From DSSB01 sp046346845 (GTDB taxonomy: Bacteria; UBA10199; DSSB01): 64,000 nt of DNA. A model generated the notes under the pieces. That model saw nothing but the letters and a program-made list of their open reading frames with translations, was not told where the DNA came from and did no database searches. The stretch is from contig JAXMHH010000003.1 in assembly GCA_046346845.1 (NCBI GenBank), positions 372,001 to 436,000 on the forward strand. Direction: 5' to 3'. A program made the position numbers and the translations under genes. This document shows positions 42,963-50,961 of the stretch, in pieces. The stretch's first letter is position 1, and each line of letters begins with the position of its first letter.

Positions 42963-44324
42963 TTAATTCATTCCGGTTTCCGGCGCCGCGGCGGCGTCCG
43001 GTTTTTTTTCGTCATCCTTGCCGTTCTCGAGGTCGATGCTGGCTTGCAGCCGGTCGGCCGTCTCCTGGCTGCTCCATTGATCCCCGCCCTGCTTCTCCGA
43101 CAGCTCGCCCCGTTCCTTCGTCACCCAATCGATCAGCACCAGGCGCAGGTCCTGGGGGATCTTTTGCAAGAGCTTGACAAAGCGGGGGTCGTCCTCGCGA
43201 GTGGCGTGGGAGGCGCGATAGATCGCCGTCACGACCTTGCGGACCACGTCGTTCATCAATTCCTGATCCTGGATATCCCGGCCCGGCTTGCAGTTGTAGC
43301 CCGTGACGTTGTCGCCTTTCAGCTCATCGACGATATACTTTTTGACCTCACTCCAAGCCCCTTGACCAAGCGCCGCCGCGTCGATGCGCTTGGCGACCTC
43401 CTTCGCCCAATTGGCGTGGTCGCTGTTGGGAATCAGCCCTGCGGTACCTGATTCCGGCCAGGCCACCGCAATTTTCTCCCGCGCCGGCTTGGGAATGGCG
43501 CCGATCCGCAGCTTGGCGAGCTGCTCGTCCGTCAAGGCGGAGACATCGACTTGGTTGGAGGGGATAGTCAGCGTCTCCAATTGAGAGTTCTGGACCTTGA
43601 ATTCCTCGACGACGGCCCGGCCCTTTTTGTCATAGCCGGTCGCGGTGACGCAGTAACAGCCTTCGGCCTCGTCGAAGCGGACGACGAAGGAATCGCCGAG
43701 CGTCGCGCCCGACAAGGTAACGCTGGCGGCGGTGACCTCGTTGGTGTGGATCTTGTCGTCGTAGTTGGCGCGCAAGGCGACCACCGGATCGGCGTCGTAA
43801 ATCGCCGTCTGCTTGCGGGCGTCGACCTTCCGGGGTTTGGCAATCCCTTCGTCGCGGCCGGCGTTCTCCTCGGCCGCGCTCTCGACGGCGCTCTGCCACT
43901 CGTCGCGCAGCGAGTCGATTTCATGCTGCAATTGCTCGGGCGAGCCCTTTCCGGACAGGAGCCGGCGCTCCAAGCCCCGGGCCTGAGCGAGAAATTTTCC
44001 CCGGACCTCTTCGGAGAGCTCGCCGGATTTTTCGTCGCTCTCCAGGTCCGACTTGAGATCGGACAGGGACTGCCCAAGCTCGAGACTTAGCGTGTCGTCG
44101 AAGCCCTCCAGATCCTCGCCCAACTCGCCCACTAAGGCCTCGTCGTTGGGACGGGGGCCGGGGCGCCCCGCCTCCAGGCCATCCAGGCCCGGGCTTTCGG
44201 TGTAGCTGAAATAATCTTCGCTGCCAAAATCCTGCGGCCAGGTCTCCGAGGCCATCGGGGCGGGAACTGCGGGGCCATAACGATCGACATAAACTTCAAC
44301 TGCCTTGCCGGGAAATCGAACCAT
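42963..44324 (-). CDS. 453-residue protein of unknown family, acidic, no signal peptide
   Basis: Good ribosome site AGGAGGGTGAAGC before ATG 44324. The N-terminal 120 residues are acidic and low-complexity (VGELGEDLEGFDDTLSLELGQ) with helical heptads up to about 165; a beta-rich middle (TAASVTLSGATLGDSFVVRFD, CYCVTATGYDKKGRAVVEEF) carries a CYC motif; a helical domain follows (NWAKEVAKRIDAAALGQGAW, NDVVRKVVTAIYR, PQDLRLVLIDWVTKE) and an Ala/Pro tail. No recognised motif. The architecture, disordered acid start plus modules without a Sec signal, recalls secreted effectors or structural phage-like proteins, but this is conjecture. It faces away from the kinase gene across the AT-rich gap. Confidence 0.7.
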   Translation of the reverse strand: MVRFPGKAVEVYVDRYGPAVPAPMASETWPQDFGSEDYFSYTESPGLDGLEAGRPGPRPNDEALVGELGEDLEGFDDTLSLELGQSLSDLKSDLESDEKSGELSEEVRGKFLAQARGLERRLLSGKGSPEQLQHEIDSLRDEWQSAVESAAEENAGRDEGIAKPRKVDARKQTAIYDADPVVALRANYDDKIHTNEVTAASVTLSGATLGDSFVVRFDEAEGCYCVTATGYDKKGRAVVEEFKVQNSQLETLTIPSNQVDVSALTDEQLAKLRIGAIPKPAREKIAVAWPESGTAGLIPNSDHANWAKEVAKRIDAAALGQGAWSEVKKYIVDELKGDNVTGYNCKPGRDIQDQELMNDVVRKVVTAIYRASHATREDDPRFVKLLQKIPQDLRLVLIDWVTKERGELSEKQGGDQWSSQETADRLQASIDLENGKDDEKKPDAAAAPETGMN

Positions 44325-44334
44325 TGCTTCACCC

Positions 44335-44735
44335 TCCTGCCGGAAGATAAAGCAAAGCAGATGCCAAATTAATCCATCGCCGTGAAATTTTATTAATATT
44401 ATGATATTATTAAATATTTATTATTTTAGCCGGTTCCGTCAAAAGAAATTTAGCAACGTATGATTTATAGATAAATATCAATATTTTTTATAACTTTTTA
44501 TTTTGATTATAATTTTTAATTAAAAAAGTGTCTGTATTAAATATTATAAAATAAGTCAATAATACTATTTTTATAGGAGTATTTACTTTTTTGTTTAATA
44601 ATTTAATGTATCAAAACATTTGTTCTATCTTTTCGAGAAAAATCTAAATAATATTCAGATAAAATCCAAATTATCTCTATTTTCTAACTTGAATTTTAAA
44701 AAAATGTTTAATTGATATGTAAATCATTTTTAAAA
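44335..44735. other. Extremely AT-rich 400-base intergenic segment
   Basis: Roughly 15-20% GC in a region that is otherwise well over 60%; mostly runs of A and T with repeated TATTAT, ATTTTT and TTTAAT patches. No frame longer than a few tens of codons with a ribosome site is seen. It separates two divergent genes and must contain both promoters. Such contrast suggests a recently acquired or selectively maintained AT-rich control region, for example a target of a silencing or bending protein. Confidence 0.85.
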
Positions 44736-47700
44736 ATGCCTTTTAAAAATAAAATCTTATCAAAGATAAAATCACAGCTGGAGCATTGCCCTGAGGCGGA
44801 GAGCCGCCGCAAGCTGGAGCTCTTCCTCCGGGCCTTGGAAGGCGCGGGGGTAGTCGAGGCCTGCCGGCAGTTGGGCAAGGCCCCCCGCTTCTACTATTAC
44901 TGGTGGAATCGCTATCGGGACTCCGGCTTCCGCCTTCAGGCCCTACGGCACCGATCCCGCCGCCCCAAGCACCATCCCCGCCAGACGCCGCCGCACATCG
45001 TCGCCTGGATTGAATCTTACGCGCCAAGCGATGGCCCCGAGGCGATTCGGCGCCGCCTTGAACAAGACCATCAAGTCCGCCTCTCCCGATCCACTATCTA
45101 CCGCATCCTGCGTTCCCGGGGACCCAAGCAGACATCGCCGCACCGCCGGCCTCACCGGGAAAGACAGGACCGAGGCGCGGCTCCGATTCAAAGCCACCGG
45201 CCCAGCCCTCATACTCCCGCCGAGCCCTTCGCCGGGCGTTACCGTGTGGAAAAGGAATTGGGCCGGGGCGGCGCGGGAGTGGTCTACCTGGCGCAAGACC
45301 TGCGAACCCGCAGGCCAGTCGCGCTCAAGCTCCTCGAATGCTCGGAGGCGACCCCGCCCGAATTGATCGCCAGCCTGCACGAGGAATTCATCGCCCTCTC
45401 CGAGCTCCGGCACCCCAATCTCGCCCGCGTCTTCGATTTCGGCAGGACGCCCAGTGAGGTCTATTTCACCTCGGAATACATCGCCGGCCGCGACCTGCTC
45501 GCCGCCGCGCGCGAGGCGAACCTGAATACCGTGTTTCGCCTCTTCACCCAGGTCTTGAGCGCCCTCGATTACCTCCACGGCCGCGGCATCCTCCATCTCG
45601 ATCTCAAACCCTCCAACCTGCTGGTAGCCGAAGCGTCCGGCGACCAAGAGCCGCGCGTTCAATTGATCGATTTCGGGGGCGCCCAGTGGCGACGCAAGGG
45701 ACTCGGACAGGGCCGGGAGTTCGCCGGAACCCCTCCCTACAGCGCCCCGGAATTGCTCCTGGGGCAAGCCCCCTCCCCCGCCACCGACCTCTATGCCCTG
45801 GGCATGCTCGCCTATCAGATTTTCGCGGGGGCCTTCCCCTTCGAGGCCCAGGACCCCGTCGCCCTGATGAAGGAGCAGGTGTACGGCGAGGCAAAAACGA
45901 GCGTCGCCCTGCACCCCGCCCTGCCCGAAAGCTTCGGCGATTTCCTGGCACGGCTGGTCGCACGCGACCCTGCCCGGCGCTTTTCCACCGCGCGCCAGGC
46001 CTTGGCGGCGCTCAACGAATGCCTCGGGGAAAATTTCTCTTGGCCCGCCCACTTCGGGGCCAAGACGCTGCTGGAGGCCTGTGATTTCGACTTCCATCCG
46101 CGGGTCTTCACGGCGATGCAGGCGATGTTCGATTCCGATCGCGCCGCGGTGGGCGTCTTGTCGGGTCCTCCCGCCAGCGGCAAGAGTCGCTTGCTGTCGC
46201 GACTCAAGCGGCATTTGCAATTGCGGGGAACCCAGGTGCAGTGGGTGAGCGACCGCGCGGGCTTGGAGGCCTTAGGGAACCATCCCCCCAACGCGTTCAG
46301 CGAGGCCCTGCTGATCGACGGCATCGAGTTCGAACCCGACGAATTGGTGCCCTGGCTGGACCGGCTCGAAAACTGGGGACGCCCCACCCTGATCGCCACG
46401 CGACTCGAGGCCCGCGCTCAATTCAATCCCCAAGTCTGGATGGAACTGCCGACTTTCACGGAAGGACAATGGCAGGATTTTTTCACCGCGACCGTGCGGG
46501 GCTTTCCAAGGGGGCGTGCCGCGGAGGCCTTCCGCGCCAGCGAGGGCAACCTGGCCGGACTGGAACGGTTGCTGGAAGCCATGGTGGAGGAAGGGCTGAT
46601 CCAGGATTCCGACGCGGGCTGGGCATGGCAAACGGAATCCGATCTTCCTTTCGCGGAGCTCCTGACTCAAAACGAGGCGCATTGGGCGGAACATCGCGCG
46701 CAGGCCTTGGAGTTGCTCGGCTTCGCGCCCCAGGGACTCGGCATCAACACCCTAGCCCGGATCTTGGGCCTCGCCCCCGAATCCCTCGCCGCCAGACTGG
46801 CGGAATGGGAGCGAGCGGGGCTGCTGCGCTCGCGGCGCCGCAGACAGGAGATCCGTTACCATGCCCTCCCCGCCAAGGACTCGCCTCGCAACACCCAGGT
46901 CGGGCAAAACTGGGCATGGGCGCGGGCCGAATTGGAGCTCCTCTATCAACAGGGGCGCTTCACCGAGGGCGCCGAATTGTTTCGAGTGTTGCGCGCCCCG
47001 ACCACTCCGCCTTCCCGATTGCCCCACCGCGTGGCCCTGATCGGCGCCCGCCACCTGGTGGCCGCGGGCTGGGGGGAAGAGGCGCTACAGGCCCTGCCCC
47101 CCGCGGATTCCCTCGATCCAGAGGCACGGGGGCTGGCCTGCGAGGTTCAGGCGCGCGCCTTTTTTCTCCTGGCGCGCGCGGAACCATGCCGCGAAAGGCT
47201 GACAGCCGGCGAAGCAGCGTATCGCGAAACGGGCGACCGGCTGGGGCTCTCCCGCCTCGCCAACCTGCGCGGCTCTTTGTGCAAACGTGCGGGGGACCTG
47301 CCGGCGGCGGAGCGGGCCTTCCAGGAGGCCATCGCCCTGGGCGCCGCGGGAGGGGACGCCTACCACCAGGCCATCGCCGCCATGAACCTCGCAATCCTGC
47401 AGCAAGACCTCGGAAACTGGGAGCGCGCCCAGCAAATCTACCGCGAGGCCTTCGCCCTCGAGGCAGGCCTCGAACAGCCCTTGCTCTCCTGCAAACTGCG
47501 CAACAACTGGATCAATCTCCTGGTCTTCCTGGGGCGTTCCCAGGAGGCCGAGGCCGGCTGCTACGACCTGCTTAGCAGGGCGCTGCGGGCGCGCTATCCC
47601 GACCAACAGGCCGCCGCCTTGTCCTACTTGGCCCTGCTCGCGGGTCAACGCGGCGACCCCGAGGGACAACTGAACTTTCTCCAGCAAGCCCTGGCCTTGA

Positions 47701-48182
47701 TCCAAGCCGCCCAATACCCCCAATTGTATTTCCAATGCCTCTTGGACCGGGGCCAGGCCTGCCTGGAGAGGGGACGTTTCACCGCGGCCCAGATCGACGC
47801 CGAAGGCGCGGAGGCCGCCGCCCGCCGCAACGCCAACCCGGTCTGGACCGCGATGGCCCAGATCCTGTTGGGCAGGGTGTATCGGGATCGCCCCCGCCCC
47901 GATCTTGCCCAGGCCAGCCGGGCCTTCAACGAGGCCCACCTCGTGGCCTGGAGCCAAAAAAACCGGTCGCTCCTCTGGGAGATTGACTACGAGCGCGGCC
48001 TCCTCGCCGAACGCCGCGGCGACACCGAGCGGGCGCGCCGCTATTTCACGGTCGCCCAGCAAACCCTCCAGGAGGTCCTGGCCGGCCTACCGGAACCCGC
48101 CCGGGCCGGCTTCCTGCGCGACCGCAAGGGGGAGCGGCTGCAGGCGGCCCTGGAACAACTCCCCAAGCCACGCGATCGATAA
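44736..48182 (+). CDS. Transposase-type HTH / Ser-Thr protein kinase / ATPase / TPR multidomain protein
   Basis: 1148 residues from ATG 44736 (a TTG eight codons earlier is possible; neither has a clear ribosome site). Order: (1) residues 25-130, two helix-turn-helix units, ALEGAGVVEACRQLGK...RFYYYWWNRYRDSG then RSRRPKHHPRQTPP and LSRSTIYRILRSRG, matching the N-terminal DNA-binding part of IS481/IS630-type transposases; (2) kinase, about 166-430, with GRGGAGVVYL, VALKLL (Lys 198), HLDLKPSN (Asp 289), IDFGGA and SAPE; (3) NTPase, Walker A SGPPASGKS (477-485) and ALLIDGIEFE; (4) winged-helix-like and TPR-rich C-terminal half (YHQAIAAMNLAILQQDLGNW...). This resembles PknK-like kinases, with a novel N-terminus. 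Confidence 0.83.
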   Translation: MPFKNKILSKIKSQLEHCPEAESRRKLELFLRALEGAGVVEACRQLGKAPRFYYYWWNRYRDSGFRLQALRHRSRRPKHHPRQTPPHIVAWIESYAPSDGPEAIRRRLEQDHQVRLSRSTIYRILRSRGPKQTSPHRRPHRERQDRGAAPIQSHRPSPHTPAEPFAGRYRVEKELGRGGAGVVYLAQDLRTRRPVALKLLECSEATPPELIASLHEEFIALSELRHPNLARVFDFGRTPSEVYFTSEYIAGRDLLAAAREANLNTVFRLFTQVLSALDYLHGRGILHLDLKPSNLLVAEASGDQEPRVQLIDFGGAQWRRKGLGQGREFAGTPPYSAPELLLGQAPSPATDLYALGMLAYQIFAGAFPFEAQDPVALMKEQVYGEAKTSVALHPALPESFGDFLARLVARDPARRFSTARQALAALNECLGENFSWPAHFGAKTLLEACDFDFHPRVFTAMQAMFDSDRAAVGVLSGPPASGKSRLLSRLKRHLQLRGTQVQWVSDRAGLEALGNHPPNAFSEALLIDGIEFEPDELVPWLDRLENWGRPTLIATRLEARAQFNPQVWMELPTFTEGQWQDFFTATVRGFPRGRAAEAFRASEGNLAGLERLLEAMVEEGLIQDSDAGWAWQTESDLPFAELLTQNEAHWAEHRAQALELLGFAPQGLGINTLARILGLAPESLAARLAEWERAGLLRSRRRRQEIRYHALPAKDSPRNTQVGQNWAWARAELELLYQQGRFTEGAELFRVLRAPTTPPSRLPHRVALIGARHLVAAGWGEEALQALPPADSLDPEARGLACEVQARAFFLLARAEPCRERLTAGEAAYRETGDRLGLSRLANLRGSLCKRAGDLPAAERAFQEAIALGAAGGDAYHQAIAAMNLAILQQDLGNWERAQQIYREAFALEAGLEQPLLSCKLRNNWINLLVFLGRSQEAEAGCYDLLSRALRARYPDQQAAALSYLALLAGQRGDPEGQLNFLQQALALIQAAQYPQLYFQCLLDRGQACLERGRFTAAQIDAEGAEAAARRNANPVWTAMAQILLGRVYRDRPRPDLAQASRAFNEAHLVAWSQKNRSLLWEIDYERGLLAERRGDTERARRYFTVAQQTLQEVLAGLPEPARAGFLRDRKGERLQAALEQLPKPRDR

Positions 48183-48262
48183 TGTCCTCGAAGGAGGGGG
48201 CATTGCGCTTTTTCCGCCCTCTCCCTAAAATTGCTTCCAACGAAAGTCTTGCGCAGGAGTCT

Positions 48263-49096
48263 ATGAATCTCCATCGCATAAAGTCCCTCCTCCCGCTGGT
48301 GTTGGCCTGCCTGGTTGCAGGCATGTCCCTGGGCTGCGCGGGGCTCACGGGCCTGGGCGGGGGCCAGAATTTGGCCCAAGGCGAGAACGCCTCGGAAAAG
48401 GATGGCAGCAAGCCCGAGGGAGGAAACAACCCGGGCGCCGCCGCGTCGTTTCGCCCCGGGGACGAGGGACAACCGACGGGCCTCCGTCAAGTCACCGGCC
48501 CGGATCCCGGCGCGGCGGGTGGCTCCCCCGGTTTTACTTCGCAAGCCGCGGGGAATCCTGCGGCTTATACCGCAGCCAACCCCCTGGCTTCCGGTTACCG
48601 TCCCGGCAACGAGGGCCAGGTGCAGAAGGGAAGGAAACGGCTCGTCCACGTCTCGATCTCCGGACTCGACGGCCGCAGCAACTGCGGCAAGCCGGAAGGC
48701 AGCCCCCTGGAGGCGATCTTCTCCACGGACGGCACCCCCACCCTGCAATGGTGGCTGGGTGATGACGACAACGGTGAATACCTGCCGAAGGGCTTCTTCT
48801 CCTTGACGAGCGAGTACGGCAGGATCGCCATTTCCTGCCAGGACGACGACCCGGACCTCACCCCCTATCGCTACGCCCTGCTCCTGGCTGTTTTTACCGA
48901 CGCCCAGGGCAAGGTGCACCGCAGTGAGCCGCTGCGCATCACCTGTCCCGACCTGGAAAAATCCCAGGCCCAGGAGTTCTGCCTCAGCCTGAACCCGCCC
49001 ATGCAATTCCACAGGTTCCAGCCCAATGCAGAGACCGTCCTGCGCCATTCGGGCGGCGAGGCCACGATCCTGAAAAAAAACCCGGACAATGATTAG
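48263..49096 (+). CDS. Lipoprotein of unknown family with a Gly/Pro-rich spacer
   Basis: 277 residues from MNLHRIKSLLPLVLACLVAG, lipobox MSLGC (Cys 26). An upstream frame of 27 codons overlaps the kinase stop and lacks a signal, so the ATG with CAGGAG is chosen. Residues 30-140 form a low-complexity Asn/Gly/Pro linker that contains two copies of (F/Y)RPG(D/N)EGQ. The mature domain (about 150-277) has conserved-looking Cys residues (RSNCGK, ISCQDDDPD, ITCPDL, EFCLSL), so disulfides are likely. No family is recognised. It starts 80 bases after the kinase gene, in the same direction. Confidence 0.7.
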   Translation: MNLHRIKSLLPLVLACLVAGMSLGCAGLTGLGGGQNLAQGENASEKDGSKPEGGNNPGAAASFRPGDEGQPTGLRQVTGPDPGAAGGSPGFTSQAAGNPAAYTAANPLASGYRPGNEGQVQKGRKRLVHVSISGLDGRSNCGKPEGSPLEAIFSTDGTPTLQWWLGDDDNGEYLPKGFFSLTSEYGRIAISCQDDDPDLTPYRYALLLAVFTDAQGKVHRSEPLRITCPDLEKSQAQEFCLSLNPPMQFHRFQPNAETVLRHSGGEATILKKNPDND

Positions 49097-49097
49097 C

Positions 49098-49451
49098 TTA
49101 TGGTTTGGGCTGCTGGTACCGGATGGCCAGGCCTCGGCAGTAGGCGTCTTTTTTGAAAAAAACCATGCCGTCCCGACCCATTCCTCCCCCTTCGCACTGT
49201 AGGAGGATCACCGCCTCGGCCTGGGCCTTCGCGGCCTCCCGGCGCAGCTGCTCCCGCGCCTCGAACAGGTCTTTCTTGCCGGCGCCGACCGGGGTCAAGA
49301 CCTCGTAGGCCTGTGTCGGGGCCTTTTCCAAGAGCGGAGGCAGGGCCTCTTCGCCAGGCTGCGCGTCGAGCGGGGCGGCGCCCACGGGAATCGTCGGCGC
49401 GAGCAGGGAGAGAATCAGCAGCGAGCGGCGAAGAAACTTTGCGGTGTCCAT
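49098..49451 (-). CDS. Small exported protein, YbjQ/DUF4156-like in pattern
   Basis: 117 residues with a signal peptide (FLRRSLLILSLLAPTIPVGA, cut near APL). The mature part has YEVLTPVGAGKKDLFEAREQ followed by EAAKAQAEAVILLQCEG; the pattern beta-strand, helix of eA..lGAnAVi recalls periplasmic YbjQ/DUF4156 proteins, a weak resemblance. Two Cys near the end. Its stop lies one base from the stop of the lipoprotein gene on the other strand. Confidence 0.62.
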   Translation of the reverse strand: MDTAKFLRRSLLILSLLAPTIPVGAAPLDAQPGEEALPPLLEKAPTQAYEVLTPVGAGKKDLFEAREQLRREAAKAQAEAVILLQCEGGGMGRDGMVFFKKDAYCRGLAIRYQQPKP

Positions 49452-49504
49452 GCCAGGGTGTATAGTCCAAAGCGCCCGCCGTGGCTAGAGCGATCGAGAC
49501 CCGC

Positions 49505-49837
49505 ATGACCGAGCTGCGAAACAAGAAATGCATCCCCTGCGAGGGGGGAATCCCCAAGCTCCAGGGACCCGTGGTCCAAACCCTGCTCAAAGAAATTCCG
49601 GGCTGGGAGCTGAGGGGCGAGAAGCTCTACAAGCAGTTCCGCTTCAAGAGCTTTGCCAAGGCCATCGCCTTCGTCAACGCCATGGCCGACCTCGCCGAGG
49701 CGGAAAACCATCACCCCAATTTCTGCGTCAATTTTCGGGAGGTCGAGGTCTCGATCTGGACCCATGCCATCGACGGCCTCTCCGAAAACGACTTCATCCT
49801 GGCGGCGAAGCTCGACGCCCTGCCCGCCGCAAAATAA
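49505..49837 (+). CDS. phhB: 4a-hydroxytetrahydrobiopterin dehydratase (PCD/DCoH family)
   Basis: 110 residues from MTELRNKKCIPCEGG; a GTG eight codons upstream is possible. Family signature ENHHPNFCVNFREVEVSIWTHAIDGLSENDF with the active-site His pair and the distal His/Asp. The enzyme dehydrates pterin-4a-carbinolamine after aromatic amino acid hydroxylation; such a hydroxylase is not in the window. The N-terminal CIPCEGG is common in bacterial members. The next gene starts seven bases later. Confidence 0.9.
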   Translation: MTELRNKKCIPCEGGIPKLQGPVVQTLLKEIPGWELRGEKLYKQFRFKSFAKAIAFVNAMADLAEAENHHPNFCVNFREVEVSIWTHAIDGLSENDFILAAKLDALPAAK

Positions 49838-49843
49838 TCCCCC

Positions 49844-50860
49844 ATGGCCAAAAAAATCCTGAAATTCGCCTTCTACCTCCTCGCCCTGCTCGTCGCCGGT
49901 TTCGGCCTCTTCCTGGGCTATGCCCTGCAACCCGGGGTCTCGCCGCAAAAGCTGGCCCAGGCCGGGATCCTCAGTTTCGCTCCCGACGCGGGAAAGGTCC
50001 CCCTCTCCCAGCCGAAGGAGCTGCGCGTCGTCACCTACAATATCGGCTACGCCTCGGGAGAGAAAAACAATAAGGGCGCGATCCTCAGCCGGGAGGAGGT
50101 CGAAAAGAATCTCGACGCGATCGTGACGCGCCTCCGGGAGTTCAAGCCAGACTTGGTATTCCTCCAGGAGGTCGACTTTCACGCGAAGCGCAGTTTCGAC
50201 ATCGACCAGATGCGCCGCCTGGCGGAGGGCCTCGGCCTGCCCTACGGCGCCTACGTCGTCACCTGGAACAAAAAATACGTCGCCTGGCCTTACTGGCCTC
50301 TCTCGCGCCATTTCGGCCGGGTCGTCTCCGGCCAAGCGGTCCTGAGCCGCTTTCCGATCCAGGGCCAGCAGCTGATCGAGTTCCCGAAACCAGCCGAAAA
50401 CCCCTTTTGGTATAATTGGTTTTATCTGGACCGCATCGTCCAGCACCTCACCTTGCAATTCGGCGACGGCGCCGCCTCGGTTTATAACGTGCATTTGGAG
50501 GCCTTCGCGGAGGCGACGCGCCGCGAGCAACTGGAGCAGTTGAGCCGCCTCGTCAAAGCCGATCCGAACGGCCTCAAGGTGGTGGCGGGGGATTTCAACC
50601 TCGCCGCACCGATCGCCCCGGGAAAGGACGACCCGGACCGGGACCGGGAGGGCCTGCTGCAAAAATTTTCCACCGTGACCCAATTGGCCCAGGCCCAGGG
50701 CTCCTCCCCGCTCTTCAGCATGCCCAGCTGGGGCCCCTACAAGCGGATCGACCACATCTTCATTTCCCCCGCCTGGCGCCTGGAAAAGATGGGCAATTTT
50801 GCGGGCTTGGTGGCAAGCGACCACCTGGGGATATGGGCGGTCTTTCAATCCGGCCAATAA
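49844..50860 (+). CDS. Endonuclease/exonuclease/phosphatase (EEP) family membrane-anchored protein
   Basis: 338 residues. N-terminal membrane helix (ILKFAFYLLALLVAGFGLFLG), then the EEP domain: VVTYNIGYASG, FLQEVDFHAKRS, VVAGDFNL, PYKRIDHIFISP and the final ASDHLGIWAVF. These contain the metal and catalytic residues (N, E, D-x-N, D-H). Members act on nucleic acids, inositol phosphates or sphingomyelin; the substrate cannot be told. The anchored position suggests an extracytoplasmic phosphodiesterase. Confidence 0.85.
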   Translation: MAKKILKFAFYLLALLVAGFGLFLGYALQPGVSPQKLAQAGILSFAPDAGKVPLSQPKELRVVTYNIGYASGEKNNKGAILSREEVEKNLDAIVTRLREFKPDLVFLQEVDFHAKRSFDIDQMRRLAEGLGLPYGAYVVTWNKKYVAWPYWPLSRHFGRVVSGQAVLSRFPIQGQQLIEFPKPAENPFWYNWFYLDRIVQHLTLQFGDGAASVYNVHLEAFAEATRREQLEQLSRLVKADPNGLKVVAGDFNLAAPIAPGKDDPDRDREGLLQKFSTVTQLAQAQGSSPLFSMPSWGPYKRIDHIFISPAWRLEKMGNFAGLVASDHLGIWAVFQSGQ

Positions 50861-50961
50861 TACTCGCCTCCCTTCCACCAATCCGCCCCTTCCAAGCTCT
50901 GGCCTTTTGGGGTTGCCCTCCACGAGCCCTTGTTATATCCGGCCCTGGAAGGTTTCGAGCC

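Noticed and set aside
44335..44735. Short AT-rich gene or toxin peptide in the AT-rich gap
   Set aside because: Frames are below about 15 codons after any ATG with a ribosome site.
46241..47575. 444-codon frame within the kinase gene
   Set aside because: Shifted frame inside a long real gene, Arg/Gly/Pro-rich, no ribosome site.
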